Below, one piece after another: positions 1-7,936 of a stretch of 43,990 nucleotides of DNA. The stretch lies in the NCBI GenBank assembly GCA_903895595.1, contig CAITUP010000070.1, positions 1-43,990 of the forward strand. Direction: 5' to 3'. The stretch's first letter is position 1; every line of letters begins with the position of its first letter. A program made the translations under genes and the position numbers. The notes beneath the pieces were generated by a model. It did no database searches. It was not told the DNA's origin and saw nothing but the letters and a program-made list of their open reading frames with translations. This stretch comes from an uncultured Acetobacteraceae bacterium. GTDB taxonomy: Bacteria; Pseudomonadota; Alphaproteobacteria; Acetobacterales; Acetobacteraceae.

Positions 1-366
1 CGAACTATCGTTGCATTCGATGAGTATAAACCGCCTATGCAGCGATGCGCGACGAACGCAGTCCGCGTAAAAATCGGGGTCCAGGGCACCAGCATTGACG
101 GCAGCCACACCGGCCCATTTCAACGCCCAGGTCGCGGAAGGCCAAACACTCGGCCCGACCCCGTCGTCGTCGATGATCAGGAACGGGGTTAAGCCCAGGG
201 CCGAATCAAGGTCGGCGATAATTGCCGGGGTGCTATCCTGTTTCAGCCACCGCAGCGCGATGGGCTTCGTAAGGGTTTGGCGCGCCAAGTACGCCGCACC
301 GGCTTCGCCCAATTCGTCTGCTAAGCCGATCATGGCTTGCAGGTCATCACCGTCATGGCCGCTCAT
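1..366 (-). CDS. Hypothetical protein of the integrated element, cut by the window edge
   Basis: The reverse strand is open from an ATG at 366 to the first base of the window, giving 122 codons with no stop, so the C-terminus lies outside. Its ATG overlaps the stop of the upstream 76-residue gene (363-365) in an ATGA arrangement, which argues for translational coupling and supports this start. The visible part has a run of hydrophobic residues followed by Asp-Asp-Asp (about residues 62-69) and a Trp-rich stretch around residues 75-85. I do not recognise the family and assign no function. It is the last visible member of a leftward gene series that starts with the integrase. Confidence 0.55.
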   Translation of the reverse strand, partial: MSGHDGDDLQAMIGLADELGEAGAAYLARQTLTKPIALRWLKQDSTPAIIADLDSALGLTPFLIIDDDGVGPSVWPSATWALKWAGVAAVNAGALDPDFYADCVRRASLHRRFILIECNDSS

Positions 367-593
367 TTCCGCACCGCCAGCGGCCGGCGCGTCGGGAAAC
401 GGTGCCGACCCGCCGCGACTATCGTTCCTGCGGTGAGCCTCCGTTCGTATTCTGCCAGTAAACCGAGAGCGGCCGGCATTCCTCCGATACGGGCTGTCAG
501 GTCTCCAAGGAATCCCGCTACAGCACGCGGGCCGAGCATACAAAGATGTTGGGTGCCGCGTTCCCATCGGAGCGCGGTAAAGGGATCGGTCAT
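363..593 (-). CDS. Small hypothetical protein (76 aa) of the integrated element
   Basis: A 76-residue ORF starting at ATG 593; a TTG at 614 would add seven residues. It carries HLCMLGPRAVAGFLGDL near the N-terminus, then a helix with LAEYERRL, and ends in a basic tail. The layout resembles small uncharacterised proteins seen next to integrases in alphaproteobacterial islands, a comparison made from memory without a search. It overlaps the following partial gene by four bases (ATGA), so the two are probably co-translated. No Shine-Dalgarno sequence is obvious before the ATG. The function is unknown; a role in element maintenance or regulation is only a guess from position. Confidence 0.5.
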   Translation of the reverse strand: MTDPFTALRWERGTQHLCMLGPRAVAGFLGDLTARIGGMPAALGLLAEYERRLTAGTIVAAGRHRFPTRRPLAVRK

Positions 594-709
594 GATAGGG
601 CTTTCGAGTTGCACCCTAGCGCCGAACCGGGTAAATCACGCTTGCCCGCATGAATAGCCTCGATCCGCCGCCCTGGTGCCACCGCGCTGGGGCGGTTTGT
701 TGTTGGGGA

Positions 710-985
710 TCAGGCGGCGAGGCGCTGGCCACCCATGACGGGAGGGCTAGCCTCAAGGATCGAAGCGGCAACCGCGAACAACTCAGCAGTTTCACAATGG
801 GCTTTGCCGTTGAGGCGACGCCAAGTCAGTGGCCACCGCTCCAATGTCCTGGGGCTGGTGTCGAAGAAGTACCGGGTCAACAGTTGGGCCGCTGCGTGGC
901 GCGGCACCCGCACCGGCAGTGTGCCCAGGTCGGGGAGCACGGTACCGCTTTTGCGGGTGCGCTGTTCGATTTCAGAGATTGGCAT
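710..985 (-). CDS. AlpA-like helix-turn-helix protein (91 aa)
   Basis: Starting at ATG 985 this encodes 91 residues; a longer reading frame would start at 1042. Residues about 26-75 (VRVPRHAAAQLL, then SPRTLERWPLTWRRLNGKA) look like a MerR/AlpA-type DNA-binding helix-turn-helix with the common pattern of a helix, an SPRTLERW recognition helix and a following wing. Such small proteins act as excisionases or regulators of integrase genes in integrative elements. Here it lies downstream of the integrase and of the large unknown gene on the same strand. An excisionase (recombination directionality factor) or a regulator are both possible. The DNA-binding assignment is fairly firm, the excisionase role is inference. 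Confidence 0.6.
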   Translation of the reverse strand: MPISEIEQRTRKSGTVLPDLGTLPVRVPRHAAAQLLTRYFFDTSPRTLERWPLTWRRLNGKAHCETAELFAVAASILEASPPVMGGQRLAA

Positions 986-1071
986 CGGGGTAGCTCCGCT
1001 GTGGATGCAAGCGTTGTGCGGCGGAGGTACTTGGGAGTTCAACTTGGGATGTACATGGGAAGCCGAGAATT

Positions 1072-3516
1072 TTACCCAGGTTTTTTCCCAGGTTCCGCGC
1101 CTCCGGGTCCCCCAAAATGGTCTCGGTGTGTAGGGGCGCCCCCTTTGCGTCCGGGAGCAATTTTTCTCAAAAGTTCGCGGATGATGCTTTCGCTAATTCT
1201 GCCTATTTTCCCATATTCTTTGCGATGATCCGTGAGTATTTGTTCCCGGCTTGGATATCTCTTATCTGGATATTTCCACATCGCCCAAACCAACATGTTG
1301 GGCAATTGGTACTGATTTTTGCAAAACTCTTCTCTAGATACTGGCAGATTTGGGGAGATGGTGCCGAAATCGACGGCCTCTATTGATCGCTCAGGGTCGG
1401 AGGTGTCCAATACGTCCCGAACAGGACGCTGTTCGCCCTTGAGGGCAGCCATTGGCAGCGGACCACCAGTTGATGCCGGTGCAATCTGGTTCAGCCAATC
1501 GTTGAAATCGTCCTCCGAAATTAAGACCCGATGCAGGTGGTAGACGTCACCATTCAGCCTTACACCCCCGCGCCCGTTCCGAAATTCTTCCAGGTCGATA
1601 TAGGAGCCTTTCCAGCTATCGGCGTGTAGGCTGTATTTCTTCGGTTGATATGTTTCGTTCCTCCGAAGCCTAGTTCGCACCTCGGTGGATGCGAGGACAT
1701 CCAACACCATCTTGACGGCCCGTCCGTCAGATATCCCGCCGAGCCGCACCTGCAACCTCTCTATCGCCTCATCGATAAATATTGTTCCGTCTGGGGCTGG
1801 CCGAGATACATCGCTCTGGGCAATTTTGATGCCGTTTGGGGGCCAGTGCTTGACGATCGTATCTCGCGGCAACAACAAGTCGCGCCAAACAATGCCAGGG
1901 CCGTGGTTTAGAATTCGCAGGTCGCTGTCCGAATATTCTTCGTTGCCTATTTTTAGGACCGGTGGCCCATCGCCTTCCGATATTGCCCCTCGGCACCGAT
2001 CCCAAGGGGGGATGGTCTCGACGTCGGTCGCCCCGCTCCGACACCCCAGAACCTTAATGTTGGTCGCCTTCGCACACTCGACTAACTCGTGCCGCGCATC
2101 GCCGAGGCTGGCAACGATGGGTGGGCGACCTATCTGTGTCCGTTGCGAAATCAACAACTTGAATTGGAGTCCTTCGCTTCCCAACACCTTCCCCACAAAA
2201 CCAGGATCGCGAAACATGATCCAGGCAATCGTCTGGTTCCATGTCCAGTATGCCCGGACGCCACCGTGCAAAATTGACCCCGCTGCAATTTCGGACGATT
2301 CCGAGCCGAGGCCATTTTGATCGCCGGCCGCGATCAGTTTTTCGATATCATCCGGGAAAAATCGCAATTCTTCCCATTCTCCCCATTTTAGTCGCGAATA
2401 TTCTGCCTGTTCGCCCGACGCGGCGCAGTCGCAGCATGCACGCCCCTCCAGTGTAATCGTATTCCACTCATACTGAAAAAATGAGCGAGGTATCTTCATC
2501 GCCCCCTGGCCCAATTGATCGGGAGTGGGGCGGGTAGGACGGCCGAATACGTCGATCAGTCCATCGGCGAGGGACCGATTGATAAGTATGATCGTATCCC
2601 GTATTTTCAAATCGTCCGCCATGATGGCGTCCAGTGCGTCAGATGCTCGGCCACGCATTTCGTAAAGCGGCTTCAAATCGGCACATAACGCTGATTCCAA
2701 CGCGGGCAGCGAAAGTGCCCGGCGTTCCGCAAGCGCTTCTACTCGGGGGCGTGCTTCGGAGCCGCTGTCTCGGCACGCGCGTACCCAAGGGTGCTTCTGT
2801 TCTCCGCCACGCTTATCCATTGGTGGGTAATCGTTGAAGATATCAGCCCCCCATTTTGCGACGATTATGTCACGAAGGGTTGCCTCTGCTTCGTCATTCC
2901 AGGGGAATGCGCTACCCGACGCAAGCCGGATAATCGCTTCTTCCGCCGTCACATCCGCCGGCAGGATCGGTGCGTCCATGAGCGCTTCGCCAGAAGTGGC
3001 ATCAGAAGAAACAGCAACATGTTCGCCGATATCAACGACACGAATGCGACGCACGGTTACGTCAGCGCCGCCAGCCCCGCGCGCGGTACTCCCATCCCAA
3101 TCCGGCACTAGCTTATCGAACCATGATGGGGGCGAAATCCATTCCCTTGGTCCATCATTGGCTTCGTTTTTGCGTATATTCTCCCCAAATGCCACGAGGT
3201 TACCGCGTTGAAGTCTATGCTCCGTTTGGATTTGAAGAACCTCCCGCAACGCGATAAACCTGCGTAATGCATTCAGTTGCTCCCCTTTGTAGCGGCGTTC
3301 TATCTCCGCTGTGCGCTCATTTTTAGGCAATCGCGCTAGGTGCAGGGTCCAAACCGTATCCGCCGTTTCGCCCTCACCGAGTTGCATGAATTTCGTCGCG
3401 GCTTCTTCGTAACTTCGCTTGGTCGATGGTTCCCCGAACCGCGTAAATGCATCTTTCAGCCACACCGACTTGTTCCACCATTCCGGTGAAACTGTTCCAC
3501 TCCAAGGATCGCCCAT
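1072..3516 (-). CDS. Large island protein of unknown function (814 aa)
   Basis: An 814-residue protein from ATG 3516; GGAG lies seven bases upstream of that codon, so I prefer it to the TTG at 3606. The protein is soluble with no signal peptide or membrane helix. Its middle and C-terminal parts hold two loosely similar modules: each has an Ala/Leu helix with a DG or similar turn, a Gly-Arg stretch (VFGRPT; LGCRSG), a short strand, and then a Trp-containing segment (WEELRFFPDDI; WRDLLLPRDTI). The segment TWNQTIAWIMFRD lies between them. The last 70 residues, with ISESIIRELLRKI, look like a small helical, possibly DNA-binding, domain. I recognise no enzyme motif. It sits directly downstream of the integrase, so it is cargo or a core function of the element. 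Confidence 0.75.
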   Translation of the reverse strand: MGDPWSGTVSPEWWNKSVWLKDAFTRFGEPSTKRSYEEAATKFMQLGEGETADTVWTLHLARLPKNERTAEIERRYKGEQLNALRRFIALREVLQIQTEHRLQRGNLVAFGENIRKNEANDGPREWISPPSWFDKLVPDWDGSTARGAGGADVTVRRIRVVDIGEHVAVSSDATSGEALMDAPILPADVTAEEAIIRLASGSAFPWNDEAEATLRDIIVAKWGADIFNDYPPMDKRGGEQKHPWVRACRDSGSEARPRVEALAERRALSLPALESALCADLKPLYEMRGRASDALDAIMADDLKIRDTIILINRSLADGLIDVFGRPTRPTPDQLGQGAMKIPRSFFQYEWNTITLEGRACCDCAASGEQAEYSRLKWGEWEELRFFPDDIEKLIAAGDQNGLGSESSEIAAGSILHGGVRAYWTWNQTIAWIMFRDPGFVGKVLGSEGLQFKLLISQRTQIGRPPIVASLGDARHELVECAKATNIKVLGCRSGATDVETIPPWDRCRGAISEGDGPPVLKIGNEEYSDSDLRILNHGPGIVWRDLLLPRDTIVKHWPPNGIKIAQSDVSRPAPDGTIFIDEAIERLQVRLGGISDGRAVKMVLDVLASTEVRTRLRRNETYQPKKYSLHADSWKGSYIDLEEFRNGRGGVRLNGDVYHLHRVLISEDDFNDWLNQIAPASTGGPLPMAALKGEQRPVRDVLDTSDPERSIEAVDFGTISPNLPVSREEFCKNQYQLPNMLVWAMWKYPDKRYPSREQILTDHRKEYGKIGRISESIIRELLRKIAPGRKGGAPTHRDHFGGPGGAEPGKKPG

Positions 3517-3610
3517 ACGCCGTCTCCGCTGGCACTCCGCAAGAAAGGACGGCGGGGCAACCCGTGCGGAGACAGGGACGTTCGGTGGCCAAACCCAGCC
3601 CCGCAAGGTG

Positions 3611-3616
3611 ATTATA
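3611..3616 (-). promoter_or_regulatory. Possible -10 box for the 814-aa gene
   Basis: The reverse strand reads TATAAT here, about 95 bases upstream of the ATG at 3516, in the 205-base gap after the integrase stop. No good -35 hexamer is visible at 16-18 bases spacing, so this is a weak promoter call. The rest of the gap (3517-3721) holds nothing else I can identify. Confidence 0.25.
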
Positions 3617-3721
3617 CGTGGTTCGGCGCCGAGTCGCCGAGATTTTGCGCCGCTTCAACGCGGGATCGCATCGGCGCGCCCTCGTCGATCCCGTCACGCC
3701 TGGAACCGCCCGACGCGACGT

Positions 3722-5041
3722 TCAGGCGCTGCGTGGCAGGGGCACCACGTTGCCGGTCTCCCCATTGATCGCTGCCGAGAGCAGGCGCCCCCACAGTTCC
3801 ATTGCCCGCATTTGTTCGGGCCATCGGCTGGACCGCTGGTAGACGCCGAGTACTCCGCCGCGCGTCGCGGCTTGCCGATGGTTCAGCACCGCATCGGCGA
3901 CCATCTCGGGTATGCCGGCCTCGCCCAGCGCGCTGGCGAAGGACCGGCGCATGTCGTGCCATGTCCATTCCGTTGGGGCTGGGCCATCCTCCGGCTGGAT
4001 CGCCGCCGCCATTGCGGCCTTGATCCTGGTAAAGGTGTCGATTTCCTCGCCGGAGCGGGGCGCGGGGAATACAAGCCCGGAACGCGACCCCTTCCCCCGG
4101 TTGTTCAGCACGTCCAACGCCAAGGGGTGCAGATGCAGGCGGTGCGGGTCCCCGTTCTTCGTCATGTGATCCGGCTGGCGCCATTCGGCGGCGGTAAGGT
4201 CCAGATGCGACCAATCCAGCCGCGTCGCTTCCCCGCGCCGGCACGGCACCGCGATCAGGAACCGAACCAGATCGCGCCAGACCGGCTCCCGCAGCCTTTC
4301 GGCGGCGTGCCAGAGCGTCGCAAGTTGCGCCGGGGCCAGATAGTGGGATCGGGCTTGCGGAGTTTTGGGGCGCCGCGAGCGGGCCAGGAGGGTGCATGGG
4401 TTGACCTGAATATGCCCAAGGTCCTGGCACCAGTCGAGGAAGCGGGACAGCGGGCCGAACCGCTTCCGGGCCGTCGTCTGCCCAACTGCACCGGCAAGGA
4501 GGGCGCGGATATTCGCTTCGGTCAAGTCGGTAACCGGTGTGTTCTCCGCCTTCATCTCTTTCACCGCCATGCGCGTCTGCGCCAGTTCCTCGGCGATGTA
4601 ATCGGGGGAGGGGGCGCCGGTCCCCCGCATCTTTGGGCGTTTGGGTAGTGCGCGACCGTATTCTTCCAGCAAGCGGCCAAGAGTGGCCCCGCGTTTACGC
4701 TGTTCTTCGGCCGCGCGGGCCTTCTTTTCCATGGCGGGATCGGCCCCGGCCGCAGCTTGCCCTTTGATACGATTTGCCTCGGTGCGGGCATCCTCGTGGG
4801 AGTGGGTAGCCGGGTTGCCCAGCGTCACCGCCCTGTTGGGCCAACGACTGCATGTCGCGGGATCGTTGCCGCGCGGGCGATAGGAGTAGCTCCAGGTCAT
4901 CGTCGTGGGGTTCACGATCAGCGCCAGCCCCCGGCACTCATGGTCGCGCAGGATCAGCCGTGTTGCCGGCTTCCGGCGCCGCCAAGCAGCATCGACGGTC
5001 GCCTTGGTGATCCTGATCGGGCCTTCGCTGATGATTTGCAT
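3722..5041 (-). CDS. int: Tyrosine-type site-specific integrase
   Basis: A 439-residue phage/P4-type integrase that catalyses recombination between element and chromosome attachment sites. The N-terminal part (about 1-100) has the arm-binding/DUF4102-like character; residues about 145-215 form the SAM-like core-binding domain. The catalytic domain shows the full set: Arg268 in CRRGEATRLDW, Lys295 in MTKNGDPH, His362 and Arg365 in WHDMRRSF, His388 in LNHRQ, and the nucleophile Tyr401 in GVYQRS. It therefore looks intact and active. The start is ATG 5041, preceded by AGGA that is part of a repeated 8-mer (see 5046-5097). The gene lies 180 bases from the tRNA-Thr remnant and reads away from it, the usual arrangement for an element inserted in a tRNA gene. 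Confidence 0.95.
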   Translation of the reverse strand: MQIISEGPIRITKATVDAAWRRRKPATRLILRDHECRGLALIVNPTTMTWSYSYRPRGNDPATCSRWPNRAVTLGNPATHSHEDARTEANRIKGQAAAGADPAMEKKARAAEEQRKRGATLGRLLEEYGRALPKRPKMRGTGAPSPDYIAEELAQTRMAVKEMKAENTPVTDLTEANIRALLAGAVGQTTARKRFGPLSRFLDWCQDLGHIQVNPCTLLARSRRPKTPQARSHYLAPAQLATLWHAAERLREPVWRDLVRFLIAVPCRRGEATRLDWSHLDLTAAEWRQPDHMTKNGDPHRLHLHPLALDVLNNRGKGSRSGLVFPAPRSGEEIDTFTRIKAAMAAAIQPEDGPAPTEWTWHDMRRSFASALGEAGIPEMVADAVLNHRQAATRGGVLGVYQRSSRWPEQMRAMELWGRLLSAAINGETGNVVPLPRSA

Positions 5042-5045
5042 CGGT

Positions 5046-5097
5046 TGTCCTGTCGCGTCCTGTCAGAGTGTCCTGTTGACAGGACACTGACAGGACA
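5046..5097. promoter_or_regulatory. Cluster of TGTCCTGT/ACAGGACA repeats upstream of int
   Basis: The octamer TGTCCTGT occurs at 5046-5053 and 5069-5076, with GTCCTGTC at 5057-5064 between them. Its complement ACAGGACA occurs at 5079-5086 and 5090-5097, so the cluster forms a near-perfect palindrome centred at about 5077. One further ACAGGACA is at 5213-5220, directly beside the tRNA-derived site. The copy at 5046-5053 contains the Shine-Dalgarno sequence of int. Likely roles are arm-type binding sites of the integrase, excisionase sites, or an operator for self-regulation. The repeats are seen directly; the role is inferred from position. Confidence 0.6.
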
Positions 5098-5223
5098 AGG
5101 GGTGCGGATGCAAGCGGAAAATAGCGGAGGGGTGCGGGGGATGGATGAAGGAATAAGAGTGACGATTTGAGGTTTAGGCGGGGGTATACGGAGAGAGGCG
5201 GGGTTTAGCGTGACAGGACACCC

Positions 5224-5273
5224 TGGGTTTTGTAAACCGAAGGTCGGGGGTTCAATCCCCTCACCCGGCACCA
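5224..5273 (+). other. 3' half of tRNA-Thr(UGU): attachment-site remnant
   Basis: This stretch reads as the anticodon arm, variable loop, T arm, acceptor 3' strand and encoded CCA of a tRNA. The anticodon loop TTTGTAA gives UGU (Thr); the T loop is TTCAATC; the 3' acceptor strand is ACCCGGC followed by A and CCA at 5271-5273. No D arm or matching 5' acceptor strand (expected GCCGGGT) lies upstream. The 5' side of the anticodon stem also carries a G-G mismatch (TGGGT against ACCGA), which marks where tRNA identity ends. This is the duplicated 3' end left when an element inserts into a tRNA gene. The intact gene should lie to the left of the window. Confidence 0.8.
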
Positions 5274-5285
5274 CTCCCCCAGGGG

Positions 5286-5461
5286 ATCGCATATGGCAGA
5301 TTTCCGACACTCTCCGTCATGGCCGGGCCTGACCCGACCATCTCGGGCCAACTGGGCACCGTCCGAAAAAAACCGCCTTTTCAAGGATGCGTAAAATCGC
5401 TGGAGATGGTCGGGTCACGCCCGACCATGACGACCGGGGGGGGCCAAAGGTCATATGCGAT
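5286..5461. repeat. 176-bp palindromic intergenic element
   Basis: Outer arms ATCGCATATG (5286-5295) and CATATGCGAT (5452-5461) are perfect inverted repeats. Inside them, 30-base arms at 5315-5344 and 5403-5432 are inverted repeats matching at 28 of 30 positions. Each inner arm is itself a hairpin, for example ATGGTCGGG and CCCGACCAT around a five-base loop. The central 58 bases are unrelated. No open reading frame is present, and I see no clear target-site duplication. A related piece occurs at 30026-30042. It resembles a REP/BIME-type repeat or a small MITE. It fills most of the gap between the attachment site and the next gene; the remaining bases to 5556 hold only the SD of that gene. Confidence 0.65.
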
Positions 5462-5556
5462 AGCCCGGCCACCCCCCCGTTGCGCCGGATGCCCGAACCG
5501 GCAAGTCTATCCCTCATAAGCGACATCAGATCGCCTTCCAGGGAGAGCCTAACCCC

Positions 5557-7137
5557 ATGCGCCGCCGCAACCTGATGAAAATGGCCGCCGCCGCCACGGT
5601 GCTGCCCTCCGGCTTCGCCATCGCCCAGCCGATGCGCGACCGCACGCTGCGATTCGTGCCGCAAGCCAACCTTAGTCTGCTCGACCCGATCTTCACCACC
5701 GCGCAGCCGACGGTGAACCACGGTTACGCCGTCTACGACCTGCTGTTCGGGATCAACGGCAAGCTGGAGCCCCGCCCGCAAATGGCCGAGGGATTCTCGC
5801 TCTCCGACGACGGGCGTGTTTACACGATCAAGCTGCGGGACGGGCTGAAGTTTCACAACGGTGAGCCGGTTCGCGCCCAGGATTGCGGACCCAGCCTCGC
5901 CCGCTGGGCGGCGCGGGAGACCATCGGCCAGACGGTTTGGCAGTACGTCGACAGTTACACCGCGACCGACGACCGCACCCTGACCATCAAGCTGAAGCGT
6001 CCGATCGGCATCTTCATCGATGCCATCGCCCGTGGCGGTGCTTCGGTCGCGTTCATGATGCCGGAGCATATCGCGCGGACGGACCCGTTCCAGCAGATCA
6101 AGGAGACCATCGGCTCCGGCCCCTATCGCTTCCTGAAGGACGAGTTCATCCCCGGCGCCGCCGTCGCCTACGAACGCAACAAGGACTACGTGCCACGGCA
6201 GGAGCCGGCGGAGTGGTCCTCGGGCGGCAAGGTCGCGCATTTCGACCGGGTCGAGTGGAAGATCATTCCGGACACCGCCACCGCCGCGGCCGCCCTGCAA
6301 TCCGGGGAGATCGATTGGTACGAGCACTGTCAGGCGGACCTGCTGCCCGTGCTGCGCAAGAACCCCGACATCGCCTTCGGCCGAGCGAACCCGACCGGGT
6401 TCAACGGGGTCATGCGCTTCAATCACATGCACGCGCCATTCAATAACGTGAAGGTGCGCCAAGCGGTGCTGATGGCGGTGATTCAGGACGACTACATGTC
6501 GGCGGTCACCGGCGGCGACAAATCGCTGTATGCGACCTGCAAATCGATGTTCCCCTGCGGCAGCCGCTACGACCGCAATTTGGGCGCCGCCGTCATGCCG
6601 GGCGATATCGAAAAAGCCAAAAAAGCGTTGGAGGCGTCGGGCTACAACGGCGAAAAAACCGTCCTCCTCAATCCTACCGACCTCGTTACCGTCGGGCCGC
6701 TGGGCGACGTCACCTACGACATCATGAAGCGCATGGGCATGAACGTGGAGATGGTCGCCACCGATTGGGGCACCGTCGCGCAGCGCCGGAGCAACCGCGA
6801 TACCGTGGAGAAGGGCGGCTGGTCGGTCCACCACACCTGGGGCCCGTCCACGATCCGGCAAACCCCGGTGGAGCACAGCCAAATCCGCGGCCAAGGCGCC
6901 AAAGGCTGGTTCGGGTGGTACGAAGACGCCGAAGTCGAAAAGCTGACCCGGGAATTCGTGGAAGCACCGTCTCAAGCCGAGCGGGACGCCATCGCGGATA
7001 CGATCCAGAAGCGGGCGTTCCAGACGGTGCCCTCGGTGCCGCTGGGGACGTTCCAGATTCCGACGGCCTACCGGCGCAGTCTGACCGGGCTGATCGAGGC
7101 CACCGGGCCCTATATGTGGAATATCCGGCGGGCGTAG
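5557..7137 (+). CDS. ABC transporter substrate-binding protein, family 5 (dipeptide/oligopeptide type)
   Basis: A 526-residue periplasmic binding protein of the SBP_bac_5 (DppA/OppA/NikA) family, which captures peptides or other small ligands for an ABC importer. The N-terminus RRRNLMK followed by an Ala-rich segment ending AIAQ (about residue 24) is a signal peptide with a Tat-like twin arginine. Family features include the SDDGRVYTIKLRDGLKFHNG strand pair and GSGPYRFLKDEF. GGGAG precedes ATG 5557. No permease or ATPase gene is adjacent, so it is an orphan binding protein or works with a transporter encoded elsewhere. A close paralogue lies at 8569-10155. The ligand cannot be told from sequence. 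Confidence 0.9.
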   Translation: MRRRNLMKMAAAATVLPSGFAIAQPMRDRTLRFVPQANLSLLDPIFTTAQPTVNHGYAVYDLLFGINGKLEPRPQMAEGFSLSDDGRVYTIKLRDGLKFHNGEPVRAQDCGPSLARWAARETIGQTVWQYVDSYTATDDRTLTIKLKRPIGIFIDAIARGGASVAFMMPEHIARTDPFQQIKETIGSGPYRFLKDEFIPGAAVAYERNKDYVPRQEPAEWSSGGKVAHFDRVEWKIIPDTATAAAALQSGEIDWYEHCQADLLPVLRKNPDIAFGRANPTGFNGVMRFNHMHAPFNNVKVRQAVLMAVIQDDYMSAVTGGDKSLYATCKSMFPCGSRYDRNLGAAVMPGDIEKAKKALEASGYNGEKTVLLNPTDLVTVGPLGDVTYDIMKRMGMNVEMVATDWGTVAQRRSNRDTVEKGGWSVHHTWGPSTIRQTPVEHSQIRGQGAKGWFGWYEDAEVEKLTREFVEAPSQAERDAIADTIQKRAFQTVPSVPLGTFQIPTAYRRSLTGLIEATGPYMWNIRRA

Positions 7138-7216
7138 ACGGTAACCCGGCTTGCCATTGGCAGGCGGTGACGGCAGGTTGCCGGCGTTCCGCCTTCGAAG
7201 GATCGATGTCCCCGGC

Positions 7217-7924
7217 ATGGCTTACCAAAATCGCTTCGCGCGGGAGCGGAAACGCCAGCGCGCCAAATTCATCGGGTTGATCGGAACGGGGCTGCTGGCG
7301 GCCGGCGGTCTCGCGGGTCTTGGCTATGCCGCGTGGGTGGCGGGCAGCGAGTTGGCGCAGGTGCGCACCAGCAACCTGGAAACCAAAAACGCCCAACTGG
7401 CCGCCGAGCGCGACGCCGCTCGGGCGCAGGCGGCGCGCGCCGACGCGGCGGCGGCGACGCTGCGGCAGGACAACGCCGCGATCCAAAAACGCTATGACGC
7501 CGAAGTCCCTACCGGCTCGATGGCCGAGATTTACGCTCTTGTGCGCCAGCGGCTGGGGGCTGGCGTCGATCAGGCGCGGCTGACCGCGTTGCTGCGCGAT
7601 GCCGGGCCGTTGCAGCCTTGCGAAAGCCGCGTTCTGCGCAAACGCCACCCCATCCAGGTGGCGCCCAAGGACGCCTCCGACATGGCGGTGTTTCTGGATG
7701 GGCTGGTCGGCGTCGCGGTTGCCATTCCGTCGGCGGGCGCGGCACCGAAGCAGACGGCTACGGTGACCATCGTTACCGCCTGGACGGAGGAGCCGGTCAA
7801 GTTGACGGGACTGCCGGCCCGGCGGGACATCGTCATCAACAATGCGGTTTTGCGTCTGGCGGTGGACGTCAGCGAAGTCGCTGGCTTCGCATCGGTCGCG
7901 CTGTCGGTCTGCGGTAAGGGTTAG
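7217..7924 (+). CDS. Membrane-anchored coiled-coil protein of unknown function (235 aa)
   Basis: Starting at ATG 7217 this gives 235 residues: a basic N-terminus (residues 1-17), one transmembrane helix (about 18-42), a predicted coiled coil rich in Ala, Arg and Glu (about 46-93), and a C-terminal soluble domain of mixed strands (about 100-235). Cys135 and Cys232 are the only cysteines, so a disulfide in the periplasm is possible. The basic tail before the helix predicts a type II topology with the bulk outside the cytoplasm. It lies 79 bases after the binding-protein gene on the same strand and ends 12 bases from a convergent nitroreductase. I recognise no family; a scaffold or envelope role would be a guess. 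Confidence 0.7.
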   Translation: MAYQNRFARERKRQRAKFIGLIGTGLLAAGGLAGLGYAAWVAGSELAQVRTSNLETKNAQLAAERDAARAQAARADAAAATLRQDNAAIQKRYDAEVPTGSMAEIYALVRQRLGAGVDQARLTALLRDAGPLQPCESRVLRKRHPIQVAPKDASDMAVFLDGLVGVAVAIPSAGAAPKQTATVTIVTAWTEEPVKLTGLPARRDIVINNAVLRLAVDVSEVAGFASVALSVCGKG

Positions 7925-7936
7925 CCGGGCGCGGGC

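Noticed and set aside
95-657. Plus-strand frames in the left end of the element
   Set aside because: Two overlapping frames in different phases without start signals; the coupled minus-strand genes explain the region better.
678-693. Short ACCGC/GCGGT hairpin with TTGTT on the plus strand
   Set aside because: No plus-strand gene ends there and a five-base stem is expected by chance in this composition.
5317-7218. 633-codon open frame on the minus strand opposite the first binding-protein gene
   Set aside because: It mirrors the codon pattern of the real gene, has no ribosome site or recognisable domain, and its residues are the low-complexity Gly/Arg/His type typical of antisense frames in high-GC DNA.
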